Below are positions 19,311 to 27,733 of a stretch of DNA of 64,000 nucleotides, piece by piece. The stretch is from Bacillota bacterium (GTDB lineage Bacteria; Bacillota; Sulfobacillia; Sulfobacillales; Sulfobacillaceae), in NCBI GenBank assembly GCA_023511625.1, contig JAIMBD010000003.1, positions 186,001 through 250,000 of the forward strand. The letters run 5' to 3'. The number at the start of each line of letters is the position of its first letter. Positions within the stretch are counted from its first letter, which is position 1. A model generated the notes under the pieces. That model worked only from the letters and a program-made list of their open reading frames with translations, did no database searches and was not told where the DNA came from. The translations under genes were made by a program, and so were the position numbers.

Positions 19311-20021
19311 ATGACCCGGATCAGGCGGTGGTGGATGACGGCAGTAGCGTTGGCCATTGGTCTCGGCTTCGTGGCGGCATGGCGCGGCGTCCTTGCAGGG
19401 GGACCGCCGCCTCCGGTGGCAGGGGTGGTGACCGAAAGCCGGGTCATGGCTTTGACTGTGAACGTGGTGTGGGGCACCGAGTACGTGCCCCAGCTCCTGG
19501 CCATCCTCCGTCGGCACCATGTCGTGGCCACCTTCATGCTGGGCGGGGCCTGGGCCCAAGCCCACCCGGATCTGGTCCGCGCGTTGTACGATGCGGGAAT
19601 GGAGATCGGTAATCACGGGTGGGCTCACCGCCACATGTCCCTCCTCGGCCCAGCCGACGTGGCGGCGGAGATCAGCCGCACGCAACAGGCCGTAGCGGCC
19701 ATCACCGGCAAGGCGCCGCGGCTGTTTGCGCCTCCCTACGGCGAGTACAACGGCACGGTGCTTGGCGAGGCGGCAAGGCTGGGATTGCCGGTGGTCCTCT
19801 GGACCCTCGACACCATCGACTGGCGCCCGTCGTCCTCTCCCACCCAGATCGTCAACCGCGTGGTTTTACGCGCGCGGCCGGGCGCTATCGTGCTACTACA
19901 CCCTACCGACCGCACGGTCGAGGCCTTGCCCCAAATTCTGGATGGCCTTGCTCGCCAAGACTACCGCCTGGTGACGGTGTCCGACCTTCTGACCTTGGGT
20001 CGGCCGACGCCCGAGCGGTGA
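19311..20021 (+). CDS. ylxY: YlxY-type sporulation polysaccharide deacetylase homologue with altered active site
   Basis: A 236-residue NodB-fold protein with an N-terminal signal anchor (VALAIGLGFVAAWRGVLAG). Its place between pnp and the M16 peptidase gene matches B. subtilis ylxY. Family motifs are recognisable but changed. Motif 1 reads ALTVNVVWG, where the catalytic/metal Asp of active members (ALTFDISWG in the PdaB homologue at 57316-58059) is Asn. Motif 2 keeps NHGWAH. Motif 3 reads APPYGEY, lacking the Arg of RPPNGD. VLLHPTD is kept. Deacetylase activity is therefore doubtful; a binding or structural role in the spore envelope is possible. ATG 19311 follows GGGGGGCGAG. Confidence 0.82.
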   Translation: MTRIRRWWMTAVALAIGLGFVAAWRGVLAGGPPPPVAGVVTESRVMALTVNVVWGTEYVPQLLAILRRHHVVATFMLGGAWAQAHPDLVRALYDAGMEIGNHGWAHRHMSLLGPADVAAEISRTQQAVAAITGKAPRLFAPPYGEYNGTVLGEAARLGLPVVLWTLDTIDWRPSSSPTQIVNRVVLRARPGAIVLLHPTDRTVEALPQILDGLARQDYRLVTVSDLLTLGRPTPER

Positions 20022-20098
20022 TGACGGCGGCTTTTCCCGCCCGCGGGCCTGTGGCACAATGGCGTCAAAACGGCATGGAGGCGAGGGGCATCGGTCAG

Positions 20099-21364
20099 GT
20101 GTGGCGACTCGGGAACGGCGCGCGCTTGGTGCGCGAGGCGCGGCCCAGCGAAGGGCCGTTGTCGGTGGCGATTGTGATGGGGGTCGGGTCCCGGCATGAG
20201 GTCGCTGAGGCTGAGTGGGGCGCCGCGCATTTTCTCGAGCACGCCGTCTTCAAGGGGGCCGGGGCGTGGGATGGCAAGGGCCTGGCGGCCTGGATGGACC
20301 GGCTGGGGGGCGAGGTCAACGCTTTTACCACGCGCGACTACACTTGTTACTACGCCAAGGTGCTGCCAGAATTCGGCGACTCGGCCTTCGAGCTTTTGAC
20401 CACGATGGTCTTCGACCCGCGGCTGGACCCCGAGGACTTGGACCGGGAGCGCGCCGTCATCGCGGAGGAGATCCTAGAGGCCGAGGACGACCTCGAGGAC
20501 CGGTGCGAGGCGGCCTACCTGGCGGCGCTGTACCCGGACCCGACCTTTACCCACGAGATCCTCGGCACGGCACAGTCGATTGCCGGCCTCGACCGCGAGC
20601 GGTTGGTCGCCTTTCACCGCCGTTGGTATCAGCCGGCGCACACCATCTTTGCTGTGGCCGGAGAGGGGGCTTGGGAGTTGGCGGAGCGGCTTCTGGCGCG
20701 CCACGGGGGTCGTAACGAGGACGACCGGTACCCGAAGGGGCCCGGCGCGACCTTGCCGGTCCAGCCGCGCGAAGTGGTCGAACGGGTGGATCGGGACCAG
20801 GTGCACTGGATGGTGGGAGCCCCGGCGCCGCCGCCGCCCTCGTGGCGCGCGGCGCTGGTGGGCGAGGTGGCGGCCACGGTGATGGCCGGTCAGAACAGCG
20901 CCCGTCTTTGGCAGCGCCTGCGAGAGGAGCGCGGGTTGGTCTATACGTTGCAAAGCGGCTACAGCGCCCACCGGGACCGGGCAGAGATGTCTGTCTACGC
21001 CGTCGTCAGTCCTGCCAAATTGGAGGAAGCCCTGCGCGTGACCGGCGACGAGATCGCGGCCCTGGCGACGGGGGCACAGCTGGGCGAGGCGGTGGAGCGG
21101 GCGAAGGTCCAGGTGGAGACGGCCGTGCGCTTTCAGTGGGAGACCTCGGATGGGCGGATGTTGCACTTGGTCCGCCACGTTTTAGAGGGCGCGAAGGCGC
21201 CGCCGACCTTGGAAGAAATGGTGGCCGGAATCCGCACCATCGAGGAGCGGGAGGTCCAGGCGGTCTTGGCCGAGACGTGGGGCGACCCGGCGCGGTGGGC
21301 CGTGGCCGCCGTAGGCCCCGTCCCGCGCCGGTGGACCTCGCTCCGCACCCGGTTGGGCGCATGA
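20099..21364 (+). CDS. mlpA: M16-family zinc peptidase (MlpA/YmxG type)
   Basis: An inverzincin-type protease related to mitochondrial processing peptidase. GTG 20099 (MWRLGNGARLVRE) lies 10 nt after GGAGGCGAGGGG and gives 421 residues; ATG 20075 is possible but has no ribosome site. The inverted zinc motif HFLEH is at residues 44-48, with the third ligand in the downstream EILEAEDDLED helix. The C-terminal M16 half holds the family's R-x-x-x-Y region near QRLREERGLVYTLQSGYSAH. The single-domain length (B. subtilis 409) suggests a homodimer. The order ylxY-mlpA-ymxH is conserved in spore formers. The substrate is unknown. Confidence 0.9.
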   Translation: MWRLGNGARLVREARPSEGPLSVAIVMGVGSRHEVAEAEWGAAHFLEHAVFKGAGAWDGKGLAAWMDRLGGEVNAFTTRDYTCYYAKVLPEFGDSAFELLTTMVFDPRLDPEDLDRERAVIAEEILEAEDDLEDRCEAAYLAALYPDPTFTHEILGTAQSIAGLDRERLVAFHRRWYQPAHTIFAVAGEGAWELAERLLARHGGRNEDDRYPKGPGATLPVQPREVVERVDRDQVHWMVGAPAPPPPSWRAALVGEVAATVMAGQNSARLWQRLREERGLVYTLQSGYSAHRDRAEMSVYAVVSPAKLEEALRVTGDEIAALATGAQLGEAVERAKVQVETAVRFQWETSDGRMLHLVRHVLEGAKAPPTLEEMVAGIRTIEEREVQAVLAETWGDPARWAVAAVGPVPRRWTSLRTRLGA

Positions 21365-21400
21365 GGTCCCGGCCGAGATGGGCGGGAAGGAGGCCAAGGG

Positions 21401-21667
21401 ATGCGGTTTTCGGAACTGGCCAGCAAAGAAGTCATCAACCTCCACACGGGGGCGCGACTCGGCGTGGTGGGCGACAGCGACCTGGTCATCGACCCGGCGA
21501 CGGGCGCCATCCACGAACTGTTATTGCCCCGGCGCAATCGCTGGGGACGGTCTGGGCCGTGGATCGCCGTGGCCTGGAGCGCCGTGCGGCGGGTCGGCCC
21601 CGAGGTGGTGATCGTGGACTTCGGCCAGCCGAGTTCGGGTGAAAACCCCGGACCAGGGGGATACTAG
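21401..21667 (+). CDS. ymxH: YlmC/YmxH-family PRC-barrel sporulation protein
   Basis: An 88-residue PRC-barrel-like protein: MRFSELASKEVINLHTGARLG, then VIDPATGAIHELLLP. This is the YlmC/YmxH family restricted to endospore formers. ATG 21401 follows GGAAGGAGG. B. subtilis ymxH holds the same place after mlpA and before the spoVF operon. The molecular role is not known. Confidence 0.9.
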   Translation: MRFSELASKEVINLHTGARLGVVGDSDLVIDPATGAIHELLLPRRNRWGRSGPWIAVAWSAVRRVGPEVVIVDFGQPSSGENPGPGGY

Positions 21668-21711
21668 CTCCCAAACGAAGCGGGGACGCACCCGCGCGGG
21701 GGGAGCAGCAG

Positions 21712-22878
21712 ATGCTGGTGGCCAATCGGTTTCGAACCATGCCGGCGTACGTGTTCGCGGAATTGGCAGAGGCGCGGAAGCAGGTGGAGCGCCAAGGCCA
21801 TCGCGTCATCGACCTGGGCGCCTCCGACCCCGACTGGCCACCGCCGACGGTGGCCGTCGACACGCTTATGCGGGCCGCGCGCGAGCCCGAGTCCCACCAC
21901 TACCCGCCCTATCGGGGGTGGCTTAAGCTGCGGGAAGGGATCGCGCGCTGGTACCGCCGGCGGTTTGGGGTCGAACTCGATCCCGAGCGCGAGGTCTTGA
22001 TTACGCACGGCAGCAAGGAGGGCTTAGCCCATCTGGCGCTGGCCGTCGTGGAACCGGGCGGATTGATTTTGTACCCTGATCCAGGATACCCCACCTACCG
22101 CATGGTCGGCCCGCTGTACGGACTGGCGGCCAAGCCCCTGCCACTCGACCCTGCAGTGGGGTACCTTCCCGACTTTGGACGGGTGAAGGCGGGGGACTGG
22201 GAGCGGGCCCAGCTGATGTACTTGAACTACCCGAACAACCCCACCGGGGCCGTGGCCTCGCTCGACTTCTGGCGCCGAGCCGTAGAATGGGCCCAACGTT
22301 GGGATGTGGTGATCTGCTCGGATCTGGCCTACGTCGACTTCGTCTGGGAAGGCGAGGCCGTCAGCGTTCTGCAGGTGCCCGAGGCCCGCGACCTGGCCGT
22401 AGAGAGCCTGACCTTTTCGAAAAGTTACAGCATGCAGGGGTGGCGGCTTGGGGCTTTGGTCGGATCGGCCGAGATCCTCGAGGCGGTGTACAAGATCGAG
22501 ACGCAAGTGCAGTCGGGCGTCTTCTTGGCCGTGCAGAAGGCAGGCTTGGCGGCGCTGGAGGCCGGTCCCAACCCGGCCGCCCTGGCAGAGTACCGCGCCC
22601 GCCGCGACTGGGTAGGCCGCCAACTGGGTGAGATGGGGTGGCGAGTGGCACCGCCGCAAGCCACTCTGTACTACTGGTTGCCCTTGCCGGGAGGATGGGG
22701 CAGCGAGGAGTACGCCCAGCGCCTGCTACAAGTGGCGCACGTGGCGGTGACTCCGGGTACGGCGTTCGGAGCCTCGGGCCACCACCACCTGCGCCTGAGT
22801 TTGACGCGCCCGAAGAACGAGCTCGAACGCGCCTTCGCCCAGTGGCGAAGCGCCCTGCCCGAGCTGCTCGCCCCTTGA
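21712..22878 (+). CDS. PLP-dependent class I/II aminotransferase, DapL-like
   Basis: A fold-type I aminotransferase of 388 residues. Visible are HYPPYRGWLKLREGIARWY, the LNYPNNPTGAV motif (Asn/Pro of the cofactor site), the SDLAYVDFVW strand and the Schiff-base lysine in TFSKSYSMQGWRLG. The overall pattern (YPPYRG, NPTG, FSKSYSMQGWR) resembles LL-diaminopimelate aminotransferase and its close relatives, which make LL-DAP directly from tetrahydrodipicolinate. It lies between ymxH and dpaA. In Bacillus no aminotransferase is found at this point, and asd and dapA, which are found nearby there, are missing here. The lysine/DAP role is an inference; the enzyme class is certain. ATG 21712 follows GGGGGGAGCAG. 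Confidence 0.85.
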   Translation: MLVANRFRTMPAYVFAELAEARKQVERQGHRVIDLGASDPDWPPPTVAVDTLMRAAREPESHHYPPYRGWLKLREGIARWYRRRFGVELDPEREVLITHGSKEGLAHLALAVVEPGGLILYPDPGYPTYRMVGPLYGLAAKPLPLDPAVGYLPDFGRVKAGDWERAQLMYLNYPNNPTGAVASLDFWRRAVEWAQRWDVVICSDLAYVDFVWEGEAVSVLQVPEARDLAVESLTFSKSYSMQGWRLGALVGSAEILEAVYKIETQVQSGVFLAVQKAGLAALEAGPNPAALAEYRARRDWVGRQLGEMGWRVAPPQATLYYWLPLPGGWGSEEYAQRLLQVAHVAVTPGTAFGASGHHHLRLSLTRPKNELERAFAQWRSALPELLAP

Positions 22879-23000
22879 TCATCACCCTCATTTAGGCAGC
22901 CCCGTATACTGCTACTGCCCCCGACCCCCGACCCGTGGAGATTCCGGGCCGGGGATTGTGGGGAAAAGGGCTGGTGTCGTTCGGCGGGGAGGGCCTAGGG

Positions 23001-23849
23001 GTGAAAACGGCGGTGGTAATCGGGCGCGGCAAGCGGGAACGCGCCCTGTGCCAAGTGTTGGCGGCTCGCGGGTTTGCGGTCTTTACCCATCCACCCGAAG
23101 CCGGGGCCGGAGAACGAGGCCTGGAGCCCATGCGCTGGCCCGAAGGGGCCTGGATCTGGGCTCCCCTAGCCGACATCGGAGCGGATGGGGTCGTGGCCGC
23201 CTCCGGACCTCCCGTCGCGTTGACCCCCGAGGACTTCGACCGGATAGGACCGGATGGGGTGGTCGTCGCTGGACGCGTGGATCCGGTGGTGCGAGGCTGG
23301 GCGGCGTCCTCCGGCGTGCGGGTGGTGGCCCTGCGGGAATCCGAGGCCTTTAACTGGCTCAACGCTGTCCCCACGGCGGAAGGCGCCATCCGCGCAGCCA
23401 TGGGATTAGACGGACGGTCGTTGGCTTCACGCCAGGTCGCCGTCATGGGCTTTGGGCGCGTGGGCACGGTGTTGGCGCTGCGGCTCAAAGGGTACGGGTG
23501 TGCTACGCGGGTGCTGGACGCCCGCCCCTTGGCCCGCATCCAGGCGCGGGCCCTGGGCCTGGATGCGGCTGGCCTGATACCGGCGGCGCTGCACGGCGTG
23601 GAAGTCGTCTTCAACACCATCCCCGTCCCGGTGGTCGCACCGGATTGGCTGGCCGCGCTTGGCGGGGCGTGGTTTTTGGAATTAGCCTCTCCTCCCGGCG
23701 CGGTGCCGCCGGTCCTGCGACCGGCCCTGCGCTATCGCCCCTTGCCCAACCTGCCCGCCGAGGTGGCCGCGGAAGAGGCGGCGCAGATCGTCTGGGACAG
23801 TACCCAGTTGGCCTTGTTTGAGGCCATCAGGGAACCGGCCTCCCGGTGA
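23001..23849 (+). CDS. dpaA: Dipicolinate synthase subunit A
   Basis: With DpaB it oxidises dihydrodipicolinate (or its open form) to dipicolinic acid in the mother cell; the product fills the spore core. GTG 23001 (MKTAVVIGRGKRER) lies 7 nt after GGGGAGGG, giving 282 residues, close to the B. subtilis 297. There are two Rossmann parts. The second shows VAVMGFGRVGTVLALRLKGYG, FNTIPVPVV and ELASPPGA, and ends in PNLPAEVAAEEAA, all DpaA hallmarks. The LNAVPTAEGAI stretch, matching NSIPTVEGTI in Bacillus, precedes it. Expected control is by sigma-K; a TATACT at 22905-22910 is visible but no matching -35. Confidence 0.93.
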   Translation: MKTAVVIGRGKRERALCQVLAARGFAVFTHPPEAGAGERGLEPMRWPEGAWIWAPLADIGADGVVAASGPPVALTPEDFDRIGPDGVVVAGRVDPVVRGWAASSGVRVVALRESEAFNWLNAVPTAEGAIRAAMGLDGRSLASRQVAVMGFGRVGTVLALRLKGYGCATRVLDARPLARIQARALGLDAAGLIPAALHGVEVVFNTIPVPVVAPDWLAALGGAWFLELASPPGAVPPVLRPALRYRPLPNLPAEVAAEEAAQIVWDSTQLALFEAIREPASR

Positions 23850-23911
23850 CCGAGACCAGCCCTACCGACGATGGCACGGTGGGCGGCAGTCCTTGGGGCA
23901 AGGAGGGGGCC

Positions 23912-24502
23912 ATGAAACGATTGGAAGGCGTGCGCGTGGGGTTGGCGATGGCGGCGTCGCACTGCAACATGGGCCGGGCCTTGGAGGCGGTGGGCGGGCT
24001 GGTGGCCGAAGGTGCCACCGTCACTCCCATCCTCTCGGCCAACCTCTTGCGAGAGACGACGCGCTTTGGAGGGCCAGACGACTGGGTCGAAGGGGTGACC
24101 CGGATCACGGGGCGAACGCCCCTGACATCAGTCCCGGAGGTGGAGCCGAGCGGTCCGCAGCATTGGTTCGATGTGCTCCTGGTCATGCCGTGCACCGGAA
24201 ACACCGTGGCCAAGATTGCCAACGCCATCAACGATTCGCCGGTGACGATGGCAGTCAAGGCGCAACTCCGCAACGGCAGGCCGGTGGTGTTGTCCATCAC
24301 CTCTAACGACCTTTTGGGCCTCAACGCGATCAACTTGGGTCGGCTGTTGGCGGTGCGCAACATCTACTTTGTGCCCTTCGGCCAGGACGATCCAGTCGGA
24401 AAGCCGCGGTCGTTGGACGCCCACATGGAATTGGTGGTGCCGACGGTAGAGGCGGCCTTGCGGGGAGAACAGCTGCAGCCGTTGCTGGTGCCGTGGGGAT
24501 AG
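23912..24502 (+). CDS. dpaB: Dipicolinate synthase subunit B
   Basis: The flavoprotein-like partner of DpaA. ATG 23912 follows AAGGAGGGGG and gives 196 residues (about 200 in B. subtilis). It keeps the phosphopantothenoylcysteine-decarboxylase-type flavin fold: VGLAMAASHCNMGRALEAV, VMPCTGNTVAKIANAINDSPV, and RPVVLSITSNDLLGLNAINLGRLLAVRNIYFVPFGQDDP (kept here only in part). It is 62 nt downstream of dpaA and 27 nt before the aspartokinase gene, so the three form one operon. Confidence 0.95.
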   Translation: MKRLEGVRVGLAMAASHCNMGRALEAVGGLVAEGATVTPILSANLLRETTRFGGPDDWVEGVTRITGRTPLTSVPEVEPSGPQHWFDVLLVMPCTGNTVAKIANAINDSPVTMAVKAQLRNGRPVVLSITSNDLLGLNAINLGRLLAVRNIYFVPFGQDDPVGKPRSLDAHMELVVPTVEAALRGEQLQPLLVPWG

Positions 24503-24529
24503 GCGGCGACGGCATGGGGGGCAGGAGGC

Positions 24530-25759
24530 ATGGCCATCGTGGTGCAGAAGTTCGGGGGGACCTCAGTGCGCACGGCTGCGGCCCGGGAGCGGGTATGCGA
24601 CTGGGTGGTCGCCGCCCGCGCCGCCGGAGACCGGCCGGTGGTGGTGGTTTCGGCCATGGGGCGCCAGGGTGATCCTTACGCGACCGACACCCTTTTGGGC
24701 CTGTTGGACACTGCAGGCCCCGTAGACCCTGCTGACCAAGATCTCCTGCTCGCCTGTGGCGAGGTGATCGCGGCGGTGGTCGTGGCCGGACACCTCCGCC
24801 GGCGGGGCGAGCGCCCCCGCGTCTTCACCGGAGGGCAGGCGGGCATCGTTACCGACGATCGGTTTGGCGATGCCCGCATTCTCGCCCTGGAGGTCGAACC
24901 CTTGGCGGCGGCCCTAGAACAGGGGTGGATCCCTGTAGTGGCGGGGTTTCAAGGCCGGACCCGGGAGGGACGCGTCACTACGCTTGGGCGGGGCGGCAGC
25001 GACACCACGGCCGTGGCGCTGGGCGCTGCGCTGGGAGCCGACCGGGTCGAAATCTTTACCGACGTCGACGGCATCAAGACGGCAGACCCTCGCTTGGTTC
25101 CGGAGGCCCGCACTCTGGCGACGGTCGATTACGATGAGGTGTTCCAGCTCGCGCATCTCGGCGCACGCGTCATCCACCCCCGCGCCGTGGAAATCGGGCG
25201 CCAGTTCGGCGTGAAGATCCGGGTCCGTTCAACCTTCGGTGAGGGCGACGGAACATGGATCCTCGCCCCGGGACCCCATCTTGACCCTTGGGCCCATCGC
25301 CGGCCCCATGAGGCCGTGACGGGGATCACCCATCTGACTGGACTGGCCCAAGTCGAAGTGGAGCCTGCGCCCGAGGCAGGGGACGATTGGGCGCTCGACT
25401 TGTTCGCGCGCCTCGGGCGCGCCGGCATCTCGGTGGATTTGATCAATCTCTTTCCCCGGCGCGCGTATTTCTGCGTGCCGGATGGATTGGCTCAAGCCAC
25501 TGCCGACGAGGTGGCGGGTTTGGGTTGCCGCTGCCAGGTGCGAACCGGCCAAGCCAAAGTCTCGGTCATCGGCTCGGCCATCCACGGGCTGCCCGGCGTC
25601 ATGGGCACCGTGATGCAGGCGCTGACCGAGGCAGGGGTGCCGGTACTGCAGTCGTCGGACTCTCATGCCACCATTTCCGTGTTGGTGCCGGGCACGGCTG
25701 TGGCGGCGGCCGTCGCTGCCCTGCACCGCCACTTCGGCCTCGACCAAGAGCGGCCCTGA
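24530..25759 (+). CDS. dapG: Aspartate kinase
   Basis: Catalyses the first step of the aspartate family (lysine, DAP, threonine, methionine). 409 residues from ATG 24530 behind GGCAGGAGGC. The kinase motif KFGGTSV starts at residue 7; LGRGGSDTTAVALGAALGADRVEIFTDVDG lies in the middle; the C-terminal half is a regulatory pair of ACT domains (ISVDLINLF, VSVIGSAIHGLPGVMGTVMQALTEAGV). Its position directly after dpaAB matches the DAP-sensitive isozyme DapG of B. subtilis, which supplies precursor for dipicolinate and cell-wall DAP. I use that symbol on synteny; feedback specificity cannot be read from the sequence. Confidence 0.9.
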   Translation: MAIVVQKFGGTSVRTAAARERVCDWVVAARAAGDRPVVVVSAMGRQGDPYATDTLLGLLDTAGPVDPADQDLLLACGEVIAAVVVAGHLRRRGERPRVFTGGQAGIVTDDRFGDARILALEVEPLAAALEQGWIPVVAGFQGRTREGRVTTLGRGGSDTTAVALGAALGADRVEIFTDVDGIKTADPRLVPEARTLATVDYDEVFQLAHLGARVIHPRAVEIGRQFGVKIRVRSTFGEGDGTWILAPGPHLDPWAHRRPHEAVTGITHLTGLAQVEVEPAPEAGDDWALDLFARLGRAGISVDLINLFPRRAYFCVPDGLAQATADEVAGLGCRCQVRTGQAKVSVIGSAIHGLPGVMGTVMQALTEAGVPVLQSSDSHATISVLVPGTAVAAAVAALHRHFGLDQERP

Positions 25760-25838
25760 CGGGCCAGATCGGCAGTCCTGGGCCCGCCGAGCTGGCATCT
25801 GTCGGTCGTCCGGGAAAGATCAGGGGCAGCGGGCGCCC

Positions 25839-25868
25839 TTGCACCGGCTGTGGGTCCTGGCGTATAAT
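25839..25868 (+). promoter_or_regulatory. Strong sigma-A-type promoter upstream of the RNase J gene
   Basis: TTGCAC (25839-25844), an 18-nt spacer and a perfect TATAAT (25863-25868). The predicted start of transcription near 25875 gives a leader of about 160 nt. Confidence 0.7.
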
Positions 25869-25876
25869 GCAGAGAG

Positions 25877-26029
25877 ATGTCTACTTGCTCGGCGGTAAAA
25901 CCACAGTCTGACCTCCATTCCCGCAGGGACGGACGCGAAGGCGGGAGACGGACAGGCTTTTTACGCGTGCCCCTGGCAGACGACCTCAAGGCCAGGGGCC
26001 TTTCGCAGTGTTTTCCGCGCCGGCTATAG
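25877..26029 (+). CDS. Possible leaderless leader-peptide ORF, 50 codons (speculative)
   Basis: ATG 25877 lies at or within a few bases of the predicted transcription start of the promoter at 25839-25868, so it could be translated without a ribosome site. The frame runs 50 codons and its TAG (26027-26029) overlaps the AGGAGG that serves RNase J. The product is Arg-rich with no recognisable family. A frame open by chance is equally possible at this GC content. Confidence 0.2.
   Translation: MSTCSAVKPQSDLHSRRDGREGGRRTGFLRVPLADDLKARGLSQCFPRRL
25969..25999 (+). promoter_or_regulatory. Stable hairpin in the RNase J leader
   Basis: GCCCCTGGC (25969-25977) and GCCAGGGGC (25991-25999) make a perfect 9-bp stem with a 13-nt loop, 28 nt before AGGAGG. 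It is followed by CTTTCGCAGTGTTTT, too interrupted for a standard terminator. It could be an attenuator or an RNase processing/stability element. Confidence 0.5.
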
Positions 26030-26032
26030 GAG

Positions 26033-27712
26033 GTGGCAAAGCTGGCCAAGTCTGGGGGAGGCAAGCTCCAATTTATTCCCCTCGGCGGACTCGGGGAGAT
26101 CGGCAAAAATATCGCGGCGCTGGTCTACGGCCACGACCTCATCCTCATCGACTGCGGGTTGGCGTTCCCGGAAGAGGATATGCCCGGCATCGATTTGGTG
26201 TTGCCGGACATCAGCTACGTCTTGGAGAATCGCGACCGTGTGCGCGGCATCGTGTTAACGCATGGGCACGAGGATCACATCGGAGGGCTGCCCTACGTCC
26301 TGCGCCAACTGAACGTGCCGGTGTACGGGGCCAAGCTGACCATGGGCATGGTGGAGCTCAAGCTACAAGAGCATGGCGTCAGTTTGCACCCGAAGTCGCG
26401 GGCGGTAGAAGCCGGCGAGGCGGTGCGCTTGGGCAGCTTTACGGTGGAATTTTTCCGGGTGAACCATTCCATCCCCGACGCCATGGGACTCATCATCCGC
26501 AACCCGGTGGGCACGGTGGTGCACACGGGGGATTTCAAGTTTGACCACACGCCGGTCGATGGCAACGTCGCCGACCTGCACAAATTGGCAGCCGTGGGCC
26601 ATGAAGGGGTTCTCTTGCTGCTGTCGGACAGCACCAATGCCGAGCGTCCCGGCTACACGCCGTCCGAGCGCACCGTAGGCGCCACCCTCGACCGCATCAT
26701 CGCTTCCGCCGAGGGCCGCGTGCTGGTGGCCTCGTTCGCGTCGCAGATCCACCGCGTGCGCCAGGTAGTCGAATCGGCCGTCCGCCACGGCCGCCGCGTC
26801 ACGGTGGTGGGGCGCAGCATGGAGAACGTGGTGCAAAAGGCGGTGGAACTCGGATACCTCACCTTCCCCGAAGGCACGTGGGTCGATGTGGACGAAATCG
26901 GCAAACTGCCGGCGGAAAAGGTGCTGGTGTTGACGACGGGCTCCCAAGGGGAGCCGATGTCGGCCCTGACCCGGATGTCGACCTCGGACCATAAAAAAGT
27001 GGAGATCATCCCGGGCGACACGGTGATCATCTCCGCCACGGCCATCCCGGGCAACGAACGCTACGTGGCCCGCACGGTCGACAACCTCTACCGGCGCGGG
27101 GCAAGAGTTTTCTACGGCGCCCAGGCCGGCATCCACGTGTCGGGTCACGCCTGCCAGGAGGAGCTGAAGTTGATGCTCAACCTGGTGCGGCCCAAGTTCT
27201 TTGTCCCGGTGCACGGCGAGTACCGCCATCTGGTCCATCACGCCCAGTTGGCGCGCGATGTGGGCATGGATCCTTCTCACATCTTCATCGGGGAAAACGG
27301 GGCAGTGTTCGAGTTCACGCAAGACAGCGGGGCCATCGTGGGACAGGTGGCCGCCGGGCGAGTCTTGGTGGACGGGATGGGCGTCGGCGACGTGGGCAAT
27401 ATCGTGCTGCGCGACCGCAAGCAGTTGTCTAACGACGGCATTTTGATCGTGGTCGTGGGCATCGACGAGCAGACCGGTCTCATGGTGAGTGGGCCTGACA
27501 TCGTCTCGCGCGGCTTTGTCTACGTCCGCGAGTCGGAGGCTTTGTTGGACGAAGCCCGGCAGCGGGTGCGCACGGCGCTGGCCCAGATGGACGACAGCCA
27601 CCTCACCGAATGGTCGGCCGTCAAGTCCCAGGTGCGCGACACCTTGGGCCGTTTCCTGTGGGAGCGCACCAAACGGCGCCCGATGATTTTGCCCATCATC
27701 ATGGAGGTGTAG
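26033..27712 (+). CDS. rnj: Ribonuclease J
   Basis: A metallo-beta-lactamase/beta-CASP ribonuclease with 5'-3' exonuclease and endonuclease activity in mRNA decay and rRNA processing. It begins LQFIPLGGLGEIGKN and shows LTHGHEDHIGG (zinc ligands), VVHTGDFKFD, LLSDSTNAERPG, the beta-CASP motifs TTGSQGEPMSAL and HVSGHACQEELK, and FVPVHGEYRHL, about 555 residues long. The location after aspartokinase matches B. subtilis rnjB. Start choice is unusual: GTG 26033 overlaps the AGGAGG (26028-26033) itself and cannot be served by it. The next in-frame start-like codon with proper spacing is CTG 26042. The coordinate uses the first standard codon; initiation at CTG is likely. Confidence 0.95.
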   Translation: MAKLAKSGGGKLQFIPLGGLGEIGKNIAALVYGHDLILIDCGLAFPEEDMPGIDLVLPDISYVLENRDRVRGIVLTHGHEDHIGGLPYVLRQLNVPVYGAKLTMGMVELKLQEHGVSLHPKSRAVEAGEAVRLGSFTVEFFRVNHSIPDAMGLIIRNPVGTVVHTGDFKFDHTPVDGNVADLHKLAAVGHEGVLLLLSDSTNAERPGYTPSERTVGATLDRIIASAEGRVLVASFASQIHRVRQVVESAVRHGRRVTVVGRSMENVVQKAVELGYLTFPEGTWVDVDEIGKLPAEKVLVLTTGSQGEPMSALTRMSTSDHKKVEIIPGDTVIISATAIPGNERYVARTVDNLYRRGARVFYGAQAGIHVSGHACQEELKLMLNLVRPKFFVPVHGEYRHLVHHAQLARDVGMDPSHIFIGENGAVFEFTQDSGAIVGQVAAGRVLVDGMGVGDVGNIVLRDRKQLSNDGILIVVVGIDEQTGLMVSGPDIVSRGFVYVRESEALLDEARQRVRTALAQMDDSHLTEWSAVKSQVRDTLGRFLWERTKRRPMILPIIMEV

Positions 27713-27733
27713 CGACCGTCCGGCAGGCCGGGG

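Noticed and set aside
22875-22914. Sigma-A, sigma-E or sigma-K promoter before dpaA
   Set aside because: TATACT at 22905 has no -35 at an acceptable distance and does not fit the CATAnnnTA sigma-K -10. A mother-cell promoter is expected but not shown.
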